DNA of 64,000 nucleotides from JAWRCU01 sp033542235 (GCF_033542235.1 NZ_JAWRCU010000003.1:620001-684000), one strand, 5' to 3'; counted from the stretch's first letter, positions 42,850 to 52,269 are shown. Notes: generated by a model not told the origin, from the sequence alone. Program-made: numbers and translations.

Positions 42850-43380
42850 ATGCGAATCGACGCGATTGAGATCGGCAAGAATCCGCCGGAAGACGTGAAC
42901 GTCATCATCGAAGTCCCGGTCGGGGGCGAGCCCATCAAATACGAGCTCGACAAGAAGGCTGGCACGCTGATCGTCGACCGCTTCCTTTATACGTCGATGC
43001 GCTACCCCGGCAATTACGGCTTCGTGCCACATACGCTTTCAGGCGACGGCGACCCGATCGATGTGCTGGTCTGCAACACGCGCGCGCTCGTGCCCGGCTG
43101 CGTGATCAATGTGCGGCCGATCGGCGTGCTGATCATGGAAGACAATGCCGGCGAGGACGAGAAGGTGATCGCCGTACCGTCGCCGCACCTCACCAAGCGC
43201 TATGAGAAAGTGCTCAACTACACGGACCTGCCGGCGATCACGCTCGAGCAGGTCACCCATTTCTTCGAGCACTACAAGGATCTGGAGCCCGGCAAATGGG
43301 TGAAGATCGGCGGCTGGCACGATGCGGACTATGCCAGGAACATGATTCGCGAGGCGATCGAACGCGCGAAGAAGGGATAA
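42850..43380 (+). CDS. ppa: Inorganic pyrophosphatase (family I)
   Basis: Hydrolyses pyrophosphate to drive biosynthetic reactions. At 176 residues it is the hexameric bacterial type. The metal-site Asps D66, D68 and D71 lie in SGDGDPIDVLV, and KWVKIGGWHDADYA and MRYPGNYGFVP are family blocks. GAGAGGG lies upstream. It converges on a hypothetical secreted protein 55 bp away. Confidence 0.97.
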   Translation: MRIDAIEIGKNPPEDVNVIIEVPVGGEPIKYELDKKAGTLIVDRFLYTSMRYPGNYGFVPHTLSGDGDPIDVLVCNTRALVPGCVINVRPIGVLIMEDNAGEDEKVIAVPSPHLTKRYEKVLNYTDLPAITLEQVTHFFEHYKDLEPGKWVKIGGWHDADYARNMIREAIERAKKG

Positions 43381-43435
43381 GGGTAGGAGCAGGGGGCAGC
43401 TTACTGTCCTCGGACTCTCCGCCCGGCAATTCTCA

Positions 43436-44026
43436 TCAATTCTCCTGACGCAGGAATGCCGGCATGGGCTCGCCAACCAGGACGCGCTCATCGCCGCCGC
43501 ACTGGAAGCCGCGTGCCTGCTCGTCGGCGATTTTGCGCGCCGTGTCGTTGGCCTGAGGATTGCCGGTTGCAAGCACGAGACCTACGGCGCAGCCGTCCTG
43601 TTCCTCGACCTGGCCTACCTTGGCGACGACGAGCACCTCCGTCTTCTTGTCCGGATTGTCTGGGTCATCGCTGACCGACCAGCGATGGATGGTGGCGAAA
43701 GGAATTGTTCGGTCGCCGTTCTTGGCGATGCGCCATTCGACCTTTGGTCCGCTGGAATTGAAGGCGGAGAAGCTCTCCCACGCGCGTTTGCCCGCTTTCG
43801 GGAAACCGTAATAGACCGTCTCCCGCGCATCATCCGCATAGATGAGGACCGGATAGCCGCCATAGCCATTGCAGACGAAGTCGGTGAACATGCCGTCGCC
43901 TTCGTCGGAATCTGCGATCGTGCAGTCCTTCTCGACGTTGATTTCGGTGTAAACGCTGGTGACCTCTTCGGCGCCCGCGGCGTGCACCAGGCCCAAAAAC
44001 ATCAGCCCTGTCATCAAAACGCGCAT
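43436..44026 (-). CDS. Secreted protein, hypothetical
   Basis: A 196-residue exported protein with a signal peptide (about 1-19, ending VHAAGAEE), then TSVYTEINVEKDCTIADSDEGDGMFTDFVCNGYGGYPVLIY, WRIAKNGDRTIPFATIHRW and CAVGLVLATGNPQANDTARKIAD. Four Cys in the mature part suggest two disulfides. This layout recurs in rhizobial secreted proteins of unknown function. GGAGGG precedes the ATG. Confidence 0.78.
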   Translation of the reverse strand: MRVLMTGLMFLGLVHAAGAEEVTSVYTEINVEKDCTIADSDEGDGMFTDFVCNGYGGYPVLIYADDARETVYYGFPKAGKRAWESFSAFNSSGPKVEWRIAKNGDRTIPFATIHRWSVSDDPDNPDKKTEVLVVAKVGQVEEQDGCAVGLVLATGNPQANDTARKIADEQARGFQCGGDERVLVGEPMPAFLRQEN

Positions 44027-44080
44027 CGTGGCCTCCCTCCGAATTTCGGAGGAGACTAGCCGGTTATTTTAATGGAACCT

Positions 44081-44205
44081 AGAGCATCGGACCGAACCGA
44101 AGGACCGCGTCAGCGAAAAGTGCCTAGCGGTTTTCGGTCGAATTCGATGCTTAAACAAAGAGATAGAGCGGCGTGGCGGTTCAATTTAAACGCACCCCGC
44201 TCTAG
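44081..44205 (+). repeat. Two-hairpin intergenic element, CGCATCGG family (copy 2)
   Basis: First hairpin: GCATCGGACCGAA... to ...TCGATGC. Linker: TTAAACAAAGAGAT. Second hairpin: AGAGCGGCGTG with CACCCCGCTCT. It ends CTCTAG, and the minus-strand TAG stop of the DUF167 gene (44204-44202) lies in that terminal CTAG. Confidence 0.72.
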
Positions 44206-44516
44206 CCGGCGAGCTCGCGAAGCCGCGCAGCGATCGTCTCCGGATCGCCCGAAATCCGCAGCGTCTTCAATCGCTGCGTTGCGCCGGCGCTGACGCTGAC
44301 CGTCGAGCGCGGCACTTCAAGCCACCCGGCGACAAGCCTTTCCAAGGCGTCGTTCGCCTTGCCTTTATCGGGAAGAGCGCGCACGCGTGCGGCCAGATGC
44401 TCGCGACCGTCGGCGGCCGTCTCGACGCTCCCGATCTCGTCCTTCGCGGCACGTGGAGTGAGGCGCACGAACAGCTCGACGCCGTTCCTGGCAAGCCGGA
44501 AATGCCCACCAGGCAT
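44202..44516 (-). CDS. DUF167 (YggU-like) protein
   Basis: A 104-residue protein. The block VELFVRLTPRAAKDEIGSVE and LAARVRALPDKGKANDALERLVAGWL are the DUF167 signatures; the fold is known (E. coli YggU) but not the function. It follows the YggT gene by 6 bp, as in most proteobacteria. Its stop codon lies inside the end of a palindromic element (44081-44205), so the very C-terminus may be element-derived. Confidence 0.88.
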   Translation of the reverse strand: MPGGHFRLARNGVELFVRLTPRAAKDEIGSVETAADGREHLAARVRALPDKGKANDALERLVAGWLEVPRSTVSVSAGATQRLKTLRISGDPETIAARLRELAG

Positions 44517-44522
44517 AGCCGT

Positions 44523-44813
44523 TCAGAGGACCGCCGGCGCCAGGGTGGTGAGGATGAATTGGCGCACAAAGAAGATGATCAGCAGCAGGATGATGGGCGA
44601 AATGTCGATGCCGCCGAGATCGGGCAGCACGCGACGGATCGGCCTCAGCGCTGGCTCGGTGACCCGGTACAGGAAGTCGCCGACCATCCCGACCACCTGG
44701 TTGCGCGAATTCACGACGTTGAACGCATAGAGCCAGGAGAAGATCGCTGCCGCGATCAACAGCCACCAATAGATGTCCAGCGCAAGCACGATGGTCTGGA
44801 TGAGCGCAAGCAT
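44523..44813 (-). CDS. YggT family membrane protein
   Basis: A 96-residue protein with two transmembrane helices. YWWLLIAAAIFSWLYAF and LYRVTEPALRPIRRVLPDLGGIDISPIILLLIIFF are the YggT repeat motif (one repeat only). The family is linked to cell division/envelope and osmotic tolerance in different bacteria. GGAG precedes the ATG at 44813; the frame upstream of it is not family-like. It pairs with DUF167. Confidence 0.9.
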   Translation of the reverse strand: MLALIQTIVLALDIYWWLLIAAAIFSWLYAFNVVNSRNQVVGMVGDFLYRVTEPALRPIRRVLPDLGGIDISPIILLLIIFFVRQFILTTLAPAVL

Positions 44814-44971
44814 GAGGGTCTCCTTCGGTCCGGCGACATGTACCCATTGAGCACGAAGCGGGCAAGCCTGCGGCGCCAGCAGCCTTCGGCACTGTGCCAC
44901 CCGCTGCAAGGGTCTTCGCTTCGCTTGACAGGGACCGGCGGCGAACACTAAATGCCCGCCATCCGCTGAAC

Positions 44972-45047
44972 GGGGCTGTAGCTCAGCTGGGAGAGCGCAT
45001 CGTTCGCAATGATGAGGTCAGGGGTTCGATCCCCCTCAGCTCCACCA
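44972..45047 (+). tRNA. tRNA-Ala (anticodon CGC)
   Basis: 76 nt including the encoded CCA. Acceptor GGGGCTG pairs with CAGCTCC, the D-arm is GCTC...GAGC, the anticodon arm is CATCG/TGATG (closing G-U) with loop TTCGCAA, so the anticodon CGC reads GCG, and the T-arm is AGGGG-TTCGATC-CCCCT. Confidence 0.97.
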
Positions 45048-45116
45048 GCGGGATTTTCCAAAAGCCAGCCTGCAACGTGCCCGGTGCCCTGCTCCGATAT
45101 GAGCTTCGGCCCTTTA

Positions 45117-45141
45117 CAACCTAGCCTGCATCGCTAGGTTG
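45117..45141 (+). other. Stem-loop upstream of the Inh-domain gene
   Basis: CAACCTAGC-CTGCATC-GCTAGGTTG is a perfect 9-bp inverted repeat with a 7-base loop, 30 bp before the start at 45171. It is not followed by T-residues, so an operator or a leader hairpin is likelier than a terminator for the tRNA. Confidence 0.4.
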
Positions 45142-45170
45142 CGCGCGCACCATTGCCTGGTGGTAAGATC

Positions 45171-45587
45171 ATGATTGCCCGCGCTCTCTTCGGCCTCCTG
45201 CTGGCGGCCCCACTCGCGATGCCTTTATCGGCTCTCGCGCAGGACGATCTCGTCCCGATGGATACGACGGGCGTCGATCCCGACTTGCTGAAGGACATGT
45301 ATGGGCCCTGGGTGATCGTCGACGAATCCGGCGACAAGAGCTGCAACGTGGTGCTGCAGGACGAGCCTACGATCGGCGGTTCGGTCATCGATGTCGATCC
45401 GGCCTGCGCTAAGGTCTTCCCGATCATGGATGAGATTACCGCCTGGCGGCTGATGCAGGGCTGGGGCATCGACCTTGTCGATGCGACGCGCAAGACGCGT
45501 GTGCGCTTCACAACCCCGGATGACGCATATGTCGCCTACCCGGAGGTTGACGGCATCTCCACGATCCTGCAGCCGGTAAGGGAGTAG
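45171..45587 (+). CDS. Secreted Inh/AprI-domain protein
   Basis: A 138-residue exported protein. The signal peptide is about 1-23 (ending PLSALAQ), then an Inh-like domain: LKDMYGPWVIVDESGDKSCNV, GGSVIDVDPACAKVFP and MQGWGIDLVDATRKTRVRF. The two Cys match the domain's disulfide. Inh domains inhibit serralysin-type metalloproteases. Unlike Omp19 in this window it has no lipobox. The start at 45171 is taken from the signal peptide. Confidence 0.82.
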   Translation: MIARALFGLLLAAPLAMPLSALAQDDLVPMDTTGVDPDLLKDMYGPWVIVDESGDKSCNVVLQDEPTIGGSVIDVDPACAKVFPIMDEITAWRLMQGWGIDLVDATRKTRVRFTTPDDAYVAYPEVDGISTILQPVRE

Positions 45588-45708
45588 ATTTCAGGCGCGT
45601 TCGGCGTCGAATGGATAATGATTTTCTCACCCAACGCGGGTTTTTCGAACGCATCGCGCCGCCAAATCGGCTAAGAACCTGCCGACCGGACCAGCGCCCA
45701 CCGTGGGA

Positions 45709-45743
45709 GTGCCCCGCCGGCCAGCGCCATTCCAACGGGGCAC
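45709..45743 (+). promoter_or_regulatory. Hairpin over the ribosome-binding region of the MFS gene
   Basis: GTGCCCCG (45709-45716) is the exact complement of CGGGGCAC (45736-45743), which lies 6 bp before the ATG at 45750 and contains the only Shine-Dalgarno-like run (GGGG). If formed, the stem would hide it. Confidence 0.4.
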
Positions 45744-45749
45744 CCAATC

Positions 45750-46991
45750 ATGACCGCCGATATCGAGGCCACATCCCAGAACCACTACGCCGCGTTCCGC
45801 CATGGCGCGTTCCTGCGCTTCTGGGCGGCGCGGTTCCTGACGACCTTCGCGGCGCAGATCGTCTCCGTTGCGGTGGGTTGGCAGGTTTATGACCTCACCC
45901 GCAGTCCGTTCGATCTGGGCCTGGTCGGCGTGATCCAGTTCATCCCTTCGCTTCTTCTGGTGCTGGTGACTGGGGCCGTCTCCGACCGCTTCGGACGGCG
46001 GCTGATCATGGGGCTCGCCTCCTTCCTCGAGGCGCTCTGCGCTCTGGCGCTTTTCGCGCTTGCTTTCCGCGGCCTTTCCGGGCCGCTGCCGATCTTCGTC
46101 GTGCTCGTCGTTTTCGGCACGGCCCGCGCCTTCTTCGGGCCGGCGTCGTCCTCGCTCGTCGCCAATCTCGTGCCGGCCAAGGACTTTGCGAATGCAGTGG
46201 CCTGGAATTCCTCGGCCTGGCAGACCGCGACGATCGTCGGCCCTGTCGCGGGCGGCCTGCTCTACGGTGTGGCTGCAGGGGCCGCGTATGGGGCCGCCGC
46301 GCTTCTGATGCTGATCGCCGGGCTGCTCGTTCTGTCGATCCCGAAGCCCGAACAGCGCACCGCGACTGAGAAACCGACGCTGGACACGCTGTTCGCAGGC
46401 TTCGGCTATATCCGGCGAGAGAAAGTCGTGCTCGGCGCGATCTCGCTGGATCTCTTTGCCGTGCTGCTCTCGGGCGCCACGGCGCTGCTGCCGGTCTATG
46501 CTCGCGACATCCTCGAGCTCGGCCCTTGGGGGCTCGGCATGCTTCGCGCCGCGCCCAGCGTCGGCGCGATCTTCGTGGCGCTGTGGCTCGCCCGACGCCC
46601 GATCCGCGACCATGCCGGGCTGATGATGCTCATCGCCGTCGTCGTGTGGGGCTCGCTCACCACCGTCTTCGGGGTCTCGACATTCCCGTGGCTGTCGATT
46701 GCGATGCTAGCCTTGATGGGTGCGGCCGACATGGTGAGCGTCTATGTCCGCGAGACTCTGATCCAGCTGTGGACGCCGGATGAGCTGCGCGGGCGGGTCA
46801 ATGCCGTGAACCAGGTTTTCGTGGGCGCCTCCAACGAGGTCGGCGAATTCCGCGCCGGCATGATGGCTGCCGGGATCGGCACGATGCCGGCCGTCGTGTT
46901 CGGCGGCGTCGGCGCGGTGGCTGTCGCGGGGCTCTGGGCTTGGCTTTTCCCTGAGCTCCGCAAGGTCCGTCACCTGAACAGCAGGGCGTGA
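45750..46991 (+). CDS. MFS transporter, EntS-like (MFS_3)
   Basis: A 413-residue protein with about 12 helices. RFWAARFLTTFAAQIVSVAVGWQVYDLTRSPFDLGLVG and SDRFGRRLIMG (motif A) and FFGPASSSLVANLVPAKDFANAVAWNSSAWQTATIVGPVAGG are characteristic of the MFS_3 group that includes the enterobactin exporter EntS. The exported compound is unknown; no siderophore genes are near. A hairpin covers its ribosome-binding region. Confidence 0.9.
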   Translation: MTADIEATSQNHYAAFRHGAFLRFWAARFLTTFAAQIVSVAVGWQVYDLTRSPFDLGLVGVIQFIPSLLLVLVTGAVSDRFGRRLIMGLASFLEALCALALFALAFRGLSGPLPIFVVLVVFGTARAFFGPASSSLVANLVPAKDFANAVAWNSSAWQTATIVGPVAGGLLYGVAAGAAYGAAALLMLIAGLLVLSIPKPEQRTATEKPTLDTLFAGFGYIRREKVVLGAISLDLFAVLLSGATALLPVYARDILELGPWGLGMLRAAPSVGAIFVALWLARRPIRDHAGLMMLIAVVVWGSLTTVFGVSTFPWLSIAMLALMGAADMVSVYVRETLIQLWTPDELRGRVNAVNQVFVGASNEVGEFRAGMMAAGIGTMPAVVFGGVGAVAVAGLWAWLFPELRKVRHLNSRA

Positions 46992-47173
46992 CCGATTTCC
47001 AGCGGTCGATCACGACGGTAAGGGGAGGCGCCGGCTGGCCCGGCGCAGCCATGCTTGGCGGGAAAAACTTTCCAATAGGGTCGCGGAAAAAGAACCGAGC
47101 GAGCCTTTCTTCGCCGGTTGTTTCATTTCAGAAGCGTCGTTCTTCATTGTTCCTTTGAGCCTCCGCAACCATC

Positions 47174-48325
47174 TTGTCCAAGCGACCAAAACCTCACGGA
47201 GCGATACCGTCTCGGTGGATCGACCGGTTATTCGTCCCGATCCTTGCCGGAGCAACGCTGCGTGAGAGGCTTGTCGCCTGCTTCGGGGCATTGCTCGGAA
47301 TCGGGTTCACCGCTCTTGTCTGCCGATATCTGTTTGGCAACGATTCCCATCTGCCGATGATTGTTGCACCGATGGGAGCCTCGGCGGTGCTGGTGTTTGC
47401 GATCCCCGCAAGTCCGCTTGCCCAGCCCTGGCCGGTAATCGGCGGCAACGCCATTTCCGCTCTGGTTGGCGTGATGGTTGCCAAGCTTGTCGGAGAGCCC
47501 TTGCTCGCTGCCGCGCTTGCGGTTTCGCTGGCAATAGCCGCGATGTCGTTCACGCGATCGCTGCATCCGCCAGGCGGCGCGGCCGCACTGACGGCCGTGA
47601 TCGGAGGCCAGTCGGTTGCGAGCCTTGGGTTTTTGTTCCCGTTCGCGCCTGTGGCGCTCAACGCTGCGGTCCTGGTCGCAATGGGAATCGGCTTCCACAA
47701 TCTTGCCCGGCGTCAATATCCGCATTTCGCCGCGCCGGCGCCGGTCAACACGCATCTCACCGCCGATGTGCCGTCGCAGTTGCGGGTGGGCTTTCGGGAG
47801 GCGGATGTTGACGCCGCGCTTTCGACGCTTGGCGAAACCTTCGATATCGATCGAGGCGATCTCGACCGACTGCTGCGTGAGGTTGCGTTCCAGGCGGGGA
47901 TTCGAAGTCGCGGACCACTCCTCTGTTCAGACGTCATGTCGAGGGATGTCGTTTCGGTGAGCAAGGACGCGCAAACCACCGAAGCCCGAGCTCTGCTGCT
48001 TCGCCACAATATCAGGACCTTGCCGGTGGTGGATGAAGCAGGCCGGCTGGCGGGGATTGTAGGGTTGCGCGACCTGGCGCTGGCTGACTTGAGCATCGAA
48101 CGCTCGATAGCGCCGGCGGCCGAGGCCTTCCCTCAGGATGAGGCGCTTGCCCTCCTGCCGGTGCTGACCGATGGCCGCACTCATGCCGTCGTTATTGTTG
48201 ACGCCGGGCGGAAGGTTCTGGGCCTGGTCACGCAGACCGATTTGCTGGCGGCCGTGGCAGGAATGCCCGCCATCACAGACGCGTCCGTCGGGGCCGTGCC
48301 GCCGAGAATGGCAATGAATGGCTAG
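47174..48325 (+). CDS. HPP family membrane protein with two CBS domains
   Basis: A 383-residue protein. The N-terminal HPP domain (about 20-175) has four hydrophobic helices and the eponymous RSLHPPGGAAALTAVIGG. A paired CBS module follows, starting LLCSDVMSRDVVSVSKDAQT and continuing to LGLVTQTDLLAAV. Some HPP proteins transport nitrite; CBS pairs sense adenine nucleotides. No ATG is available at the N-terminus; the TTG at 47174 is the best candidate but has no clear ribosome-binding site. A GC-rich stem-loop (GCGCCGG/CCGGCGC, 47028-47046) lies upstream. Its stop shares CTAG with the convergent cyclase. Confidence 0.87.
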   Translation: MSKRPKPHGAIPSRWIDRLFVPILAGATLRERLVACFGALLGIGFTALVCRYLFGNDSHLPMIVAPMGASAVLVFAIPASPLAQPWPVIGGNAISALVGVMVAKLVGEPLLAAALAVSLAIAAMSFTRSLHPPGGAAALTAVIGGQSVASLGFLFPFAPVALNAAVLVAMGIGFHNLARRQYPHFAAPAPVNTHLTADVPSQLRVGFREADVDAALSTLGETFDIDRGDLDRLLREVAFQAGIRSRGPLLCSDVMSRDVVSVSKDAQTTEARALLLRHNIRTLPVVDEAGRLAGIVGLRDLALADLSIERSIAPAAEAFPQDEALALLPVLTDGRTHAVVIVDAGRKVLGLVTQTDLLAAVAGMPAITDASVGAVPPRMAMNG

Positions 48326-49251
48326 GCCGTCGACCCACCCCACATGTGTGGCGCGAAGACCTCGATCGGCTCGGCGATGCCCTTCACGGGATGACGGCCG
48401 CATGACTGGAAACGGCGGCCGCCTTGCTCCCAGCCTTCGACGAAGGCGGCGCTGACCAGCACCGGCTGATCGACCGTGCGCGTCAACGTCTCGACGCGGA
48501 ACACGAAATTGACGGCGTCGCCAAGCGCCGTGCTGATCCCCTTCCCCATCGGGCCGAGCGCGACGGTCCCGACATGCAGTCCGATGCGACAATCGAGCGC
48601 GATGCCATGCCTCGCTTTGAGGAGGATGCGCGTCGGCGAGCCCGGCTCGACCTCGACCTTGCGCATATCCTCCGCGGCGACGAGGGCCTTCGCGCGCGTT
48701 TCCACGTCGATGCCATGCCAGTAGGCGAACACACAGTCGCCGATGAATTTGTCGATCGAGGCTCCATGCCGCCTCAGGATCAACTGGCAGTCCGCGTACC
48801 ATTCGCGCAGCAGAGACGCAACTTGTTCCGGGCTCAGCTCCCTGCCGATACGGGTGAAGTCGCGCAGGTCGGCGACGAGCAAGGTGACGGCCTGGCTGGC
48901 AAGTGGACCCTGCCGCGGGATGGAAATCTCGGTCCGCTCGATTGCGGGAGGCTCGGAAGCCGGCACCCTGCCGCTCTGCAGAAAGACCAGCACCGAGCTG
49001 CCGAGCTGCAGGCGGTCGCCATGGCGCAGCACGCGCGGCGCGGTGAGCGCCATATCGTTGACGAAGCTGCCGTTGACACTGCCGAGATCGACCAGCCAGT
49101 AGTCGAGGTTCTCGCGTCTGATGGTAGCGTGCTGGCGCGAGATGCCGGCGTCGCTAAGGCGAAGGGTCACGCCCTCACCGCGCCCGATCAGTGTGAAATC
49201 GTCGAGCGTATGCACTTCCCCACTCGCCAGATCCCTGAGGAACGCGGGCAC
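48322..49251 (-). CDS. FHA-domain adenylate/guanylate cyclase (class III)
   Basis: A 309-residue cytosolic protein. N-terminal FHA domain: DFTLIGRGEGVTLRLSDAGISRQHATIRRE and DLGSVNGSFVND (about 15-90), which binds phosphothreonine. C-terminal class III cyclase (about 120-290): metal Asp in LLVADLRDFTRIG, DKFIGDCVFAYW with the base-specifying Lys and second metal Asp, then STALGDAVNFVFRVE with the second base residue, Asn and transition-state Arg. All catalytic positions look intact. The start is GTG at 49251. FHA fusion suggests control by a Ser/Thr kinase. Nucleotide specificity (ATP is favoured by the Lys/Thr pair) is an inference. Confidence 0.9.
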   Translation of the reverse strand: MPAFLRDLASGEVHTLDDFTLIGRGEGVTLRLSDAGISRQHATIRRENLDYWLVDLGSVNGSFVNDMALTAPRVLRHGDRLQLGSSVLVFLQSGRVPASEPPAIERTEISIPRQGPLASQAVTLLVADLRDFTRIGRELSPEQVASLLREWYADCQLILRRHGASIDKFIGDCVFAYWHGIDVETRAKALVAAEDMRKVEVEPGSPTRILLKARHGIALDCRIGLHVGTVALGPMGKGISTALGDAVNFVFRVETLTRTVDQPVLVSAAFVEGWEQGGRRFQSCGRHPVKGIAEPIEVFAPHMWGGSTA

Positions 49252-49347
49252 CTTGATAAACCTCTCCGTTGCAGGTCACGCCTCCGCTGCGCGCCTGTCC
49301 ACTGCTGCCGCCCTCATTATGAGTTGCCGCAACGGTATCCGTCCAGA

Positions 49348-50085
<738 letters not shown>

Positions 50086-50095
50086 CGCGCCTTCC

Positions 50096-50584
50096 TCATT
50101 CGTTGACACCGGGGCCATCGGCGGCGCCGGCGATGCTAGCCTTGATGTGCTGGCGCGCCGCGATGCGGTCGCGGCTGTCGACGCCGATCAGCTCGGCGAT
50201 CCGCCAGACCGTGTTGTCCTCGAGCTCGTCCGCGCGGCCGTCAGCATAGGCCATGGTCCACAACAGCCCGATGAACTGCAGGCGCTGGTCGGCATCGAGA
50301 TGGCGCTTCAGGACGCGCGTGAAGGCATAGAGGTCGATCGCTTCGCGGTCGGCTTCCTCGCCAGCGGCGATCAGCGCATCGAGCTCCCCGCCTGTGACCG
50401 AATAGGCCTCCGACAGGACAGAGCGCAGCTTCGCCTTCTCGACGTCCTGCAGCACGCCGTCGGCATTGACGACATGGAACATCAGTGCCGCCGCTGCGAC
50501 GCGCGGATCCTCGGCCGATGGAAGGCGGCGACTGCTCCCTGCCTCGGGAAGGTTCTTCAGGAAAGAGATCAGGCGATCGAGCAT
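50096..50584 (-). CDS. TerB-like (tellurite resistance family) protein
   Basis: A 162-residue all-helical protein. MLDRLISFLKNLPEAG and the core AAAALMFHVVNADGVLQDVEKAKLRSVL...VLKRHLDADQRLQFIGLLWTMAYADGRADELEDNTVWRIAELIGV form a DUF1332/TerB-like metal-binding bundle, with the two acidic motifs NADG and YADG that are expected to hold metal. Located between hemY and a GATase gene. The start at 50584 fits homologues; upstream codons reach into hemY but are not family-like. Confidence 0.85.
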   Translation of the reverse strand: MLDRLISFLKNLPEAGSSRRLPSAEDPRVAAAALMFHVVNADGVLQDVEKAKLRSVLSEAYSVTGGELDALIAAGEEADREAIDLYAFTRVLKRHLDADQRLQFIGLLWTMAYADGRADELEDNTVWRIAELIGVDSRDRIAARQHIKASIAGAADGPGVNE

Positions 50585-50645
50585 CGGCCAGGTCCGGTAT
50601 CGGCTCGTTGCAGCTTTCATGTGTGTCATATTGGTTTTTCGCCTG

Positions 50646-52253
50646 TCAGAACAACCGGAAACGCCGTCCTTCGTGGCTTTCCGCCCCCTTGCGGTCGACG
50701 CCGGGGTCGTCCGGCTGGTGTGGCGTGCTGTCCTCGTTGTCCGCCGCCTCATGCTGCACATTGGTCTTCACAGCATTCGGGGCGGGCTGAGGTGCCGGAT
50801 TTGCACCCGGCTCGAGCGGTTTCTCTTCAGCGGGAGCGGACGGCTCGACCTTCAGCTCCGCGGCGTCCAGCACAACGGCAGTCTCGGCGTCGCTCTCCTC
50901 AGCGATACCCACCGGCAGCAGCGCGTTCCGAGCCAGGTCATCGTCCTGCTCGATCAGCGTACCGAGCCGCTCCACAGGCGCACGCCACTCGAATGCGTCG
51001 AGCCTGCCGGTGACCGGAGAGATCGGTGCCCATTTGTCTGAGACGATGCCGTCTGCAACCCAGGCCGGGTCGCGCGGGGCACGCACGGCACGGGAGAGGT
51101 ACTGCCGGATGCGGCCCTGATCGCCGCTCTCAGCCTCCTCTATGTCGGCAAGCAGCAAATAAGCCGCCTCGCGCGGCGCCATGCGGATCGCCGATTCCGC
51201 CTCGCTGCGCGCCAGCCTGGTGTCGCCGGCTTCGAGCGCGGCACGCGCCACAAGCAATGAGGACTCGGCATTGTTCTGGCGCATCGACTGCAGCTTCTTG
51301 GCACGCGCCAGCCGATCGCCGGGCGCATCGGCCGGGCGCGCATGCACGTAAAGTGCGCCGACATCGGGATGCGGGTCGGAGCGCCACGCCGTTTCGAGGA
51401 TCTTGGAGGCTTTGCGAAGGTCGTTCTGCTTGAGCAGCGCTTTGGCCGCGACGATCGCCCCCGGCGCAAAGCCCGGCAAAAGCTTGTCGGCTTCGAGCGC
51501 CGCTGCGCGGGCCGCGTTGGCGTCTGTGTCGAACAGCGCCTGTGCCTTGGCCGTGAGCAGCACGGCACGGCGCCGGTTTGCGGCCTCCCGCTCGATCTGC
51601 CGTGTCGACTTCTGGCTGTCGACGAGCTTCAGCGCGCCATCCCAATCGCCTGCGGCGACGCGCTCCTCGATGGTCGCATTAGCCGCCCAGGCGAGATGTG
51701 GCGCGATTTCGGCCGCGCGTCCTGCATAGTGGCGCGCCGCCGCCCGATCGCCGAGACGCTCTGCCTCCAGATGGAGCCCACGCAGGCCGAGCAGCCGCAT
51801 CTCTGGGTCGTCCAGCATCGCCTCGAACTTGTTGCGCGCCGCTTCATGGTCGCCTTCGAGCAGCGAAGACTGGGCGTCGAGAAGCTGGATCAGCGGCTCG
51901 GTCTCGGAGCGGATAAGCTTTGCCGCTTCCTTGTTCATCTTTCGAGCGAGCACGCCATCGCCCGCTCCGGCAGCGACCATGCCCGTCGACAGCGCCTGAT
52001 AGCCGCGGTCGCGGCGGCGCACGCGGAAATAGCGCGAGATCGTGTAAGGGCTGGTCCACACCGCCTTCAGCAACCACCAGACAATCATTGCGGCGGCAAT
52101 GGCGGCGACGGCGATCGTCGCCGCGACCATCAGGGAGACCTGGTATTGGTAACCCTGGAACGTAACGACAATGTCGCCGGGCCGGTCGGCAAGCCAGGCG
52201 AAGCCCAGATCGAGCACGAAGACGACGATTAGAAAGAGGAGAATACGGATCAT
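50646..52253 (-). CDS. hemY: HemY-type heme biosynthesis-associated membrane protein
   Basis: A 535-residue protein: two N-terminal transmembrane helices (about 3-20 and 38-62), the HemY N-terminal domain, then TPR-like repeats (about 125-400) rich in Ala/Leu with motifs such as LLDAQSSLLEGDHEAARNKFEAML. The acidic, Pro-rich tail (about 460-535) is poorly conserved. This is the HemY of hemCDXY clusters, which associates with the late heme pathway; it is not protoporphyrinogen oxidase. It starts 16 bp after the Mic60 gene. Confidence 0.9.
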   Translation of the reverse strand: MIRILLFLIVVFVLDLGFAWLADRPGDIVVTFQGYQYQVSLMVAATIAVAAIAAAMIVWWLLKAVWTSPYTISRYFRVRRRDRGYQALSTGMVAAGAGDGVLARKMNKEAAKLIRSETEPLIQLLDAQSSLLEGDHEAARNKFEAMLDDPEMRLLGLRGLHLEAERLGDRAAARHYAGRAAEIAPHLAWAANATIEERVAAGDWDGALKLVDSQKSTRQIEREAANRRRAVLLTAKAQALFDTDANAARAAALEADKLLPGFAPGAIVAAKALLKQNDLRKASKILETAWRSDPHPDVGALYVHARPADAPGDRLARAKKLQSMRQNNAESSLLVARAALEAGDTRLARSEAESAIRMAPREAAYLLLADIEEAESGDQGRIRQYLSRAVRAPRDPAWVADGIVSDKWAPISPVTGRLDAFEWRAPVERLGTLIEQDDDLARNALLPVGIAEESDAETAVVLDAAELKVEPSAPAEEKPLEPGANPAPQPAPNAVKTNVQHEAADNEDSTPHQPDDPGVDRKGAESHEGRRFRLF

Positions 52254-52269
52254 TCTGCCCGGCTCGCTC

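Noticed and set aside
44972..45171. tRNA-Ala as an integration site
   Set aside because: No duplicated tRNA 3' end and no integrase or foreign-looking cargo downstream.
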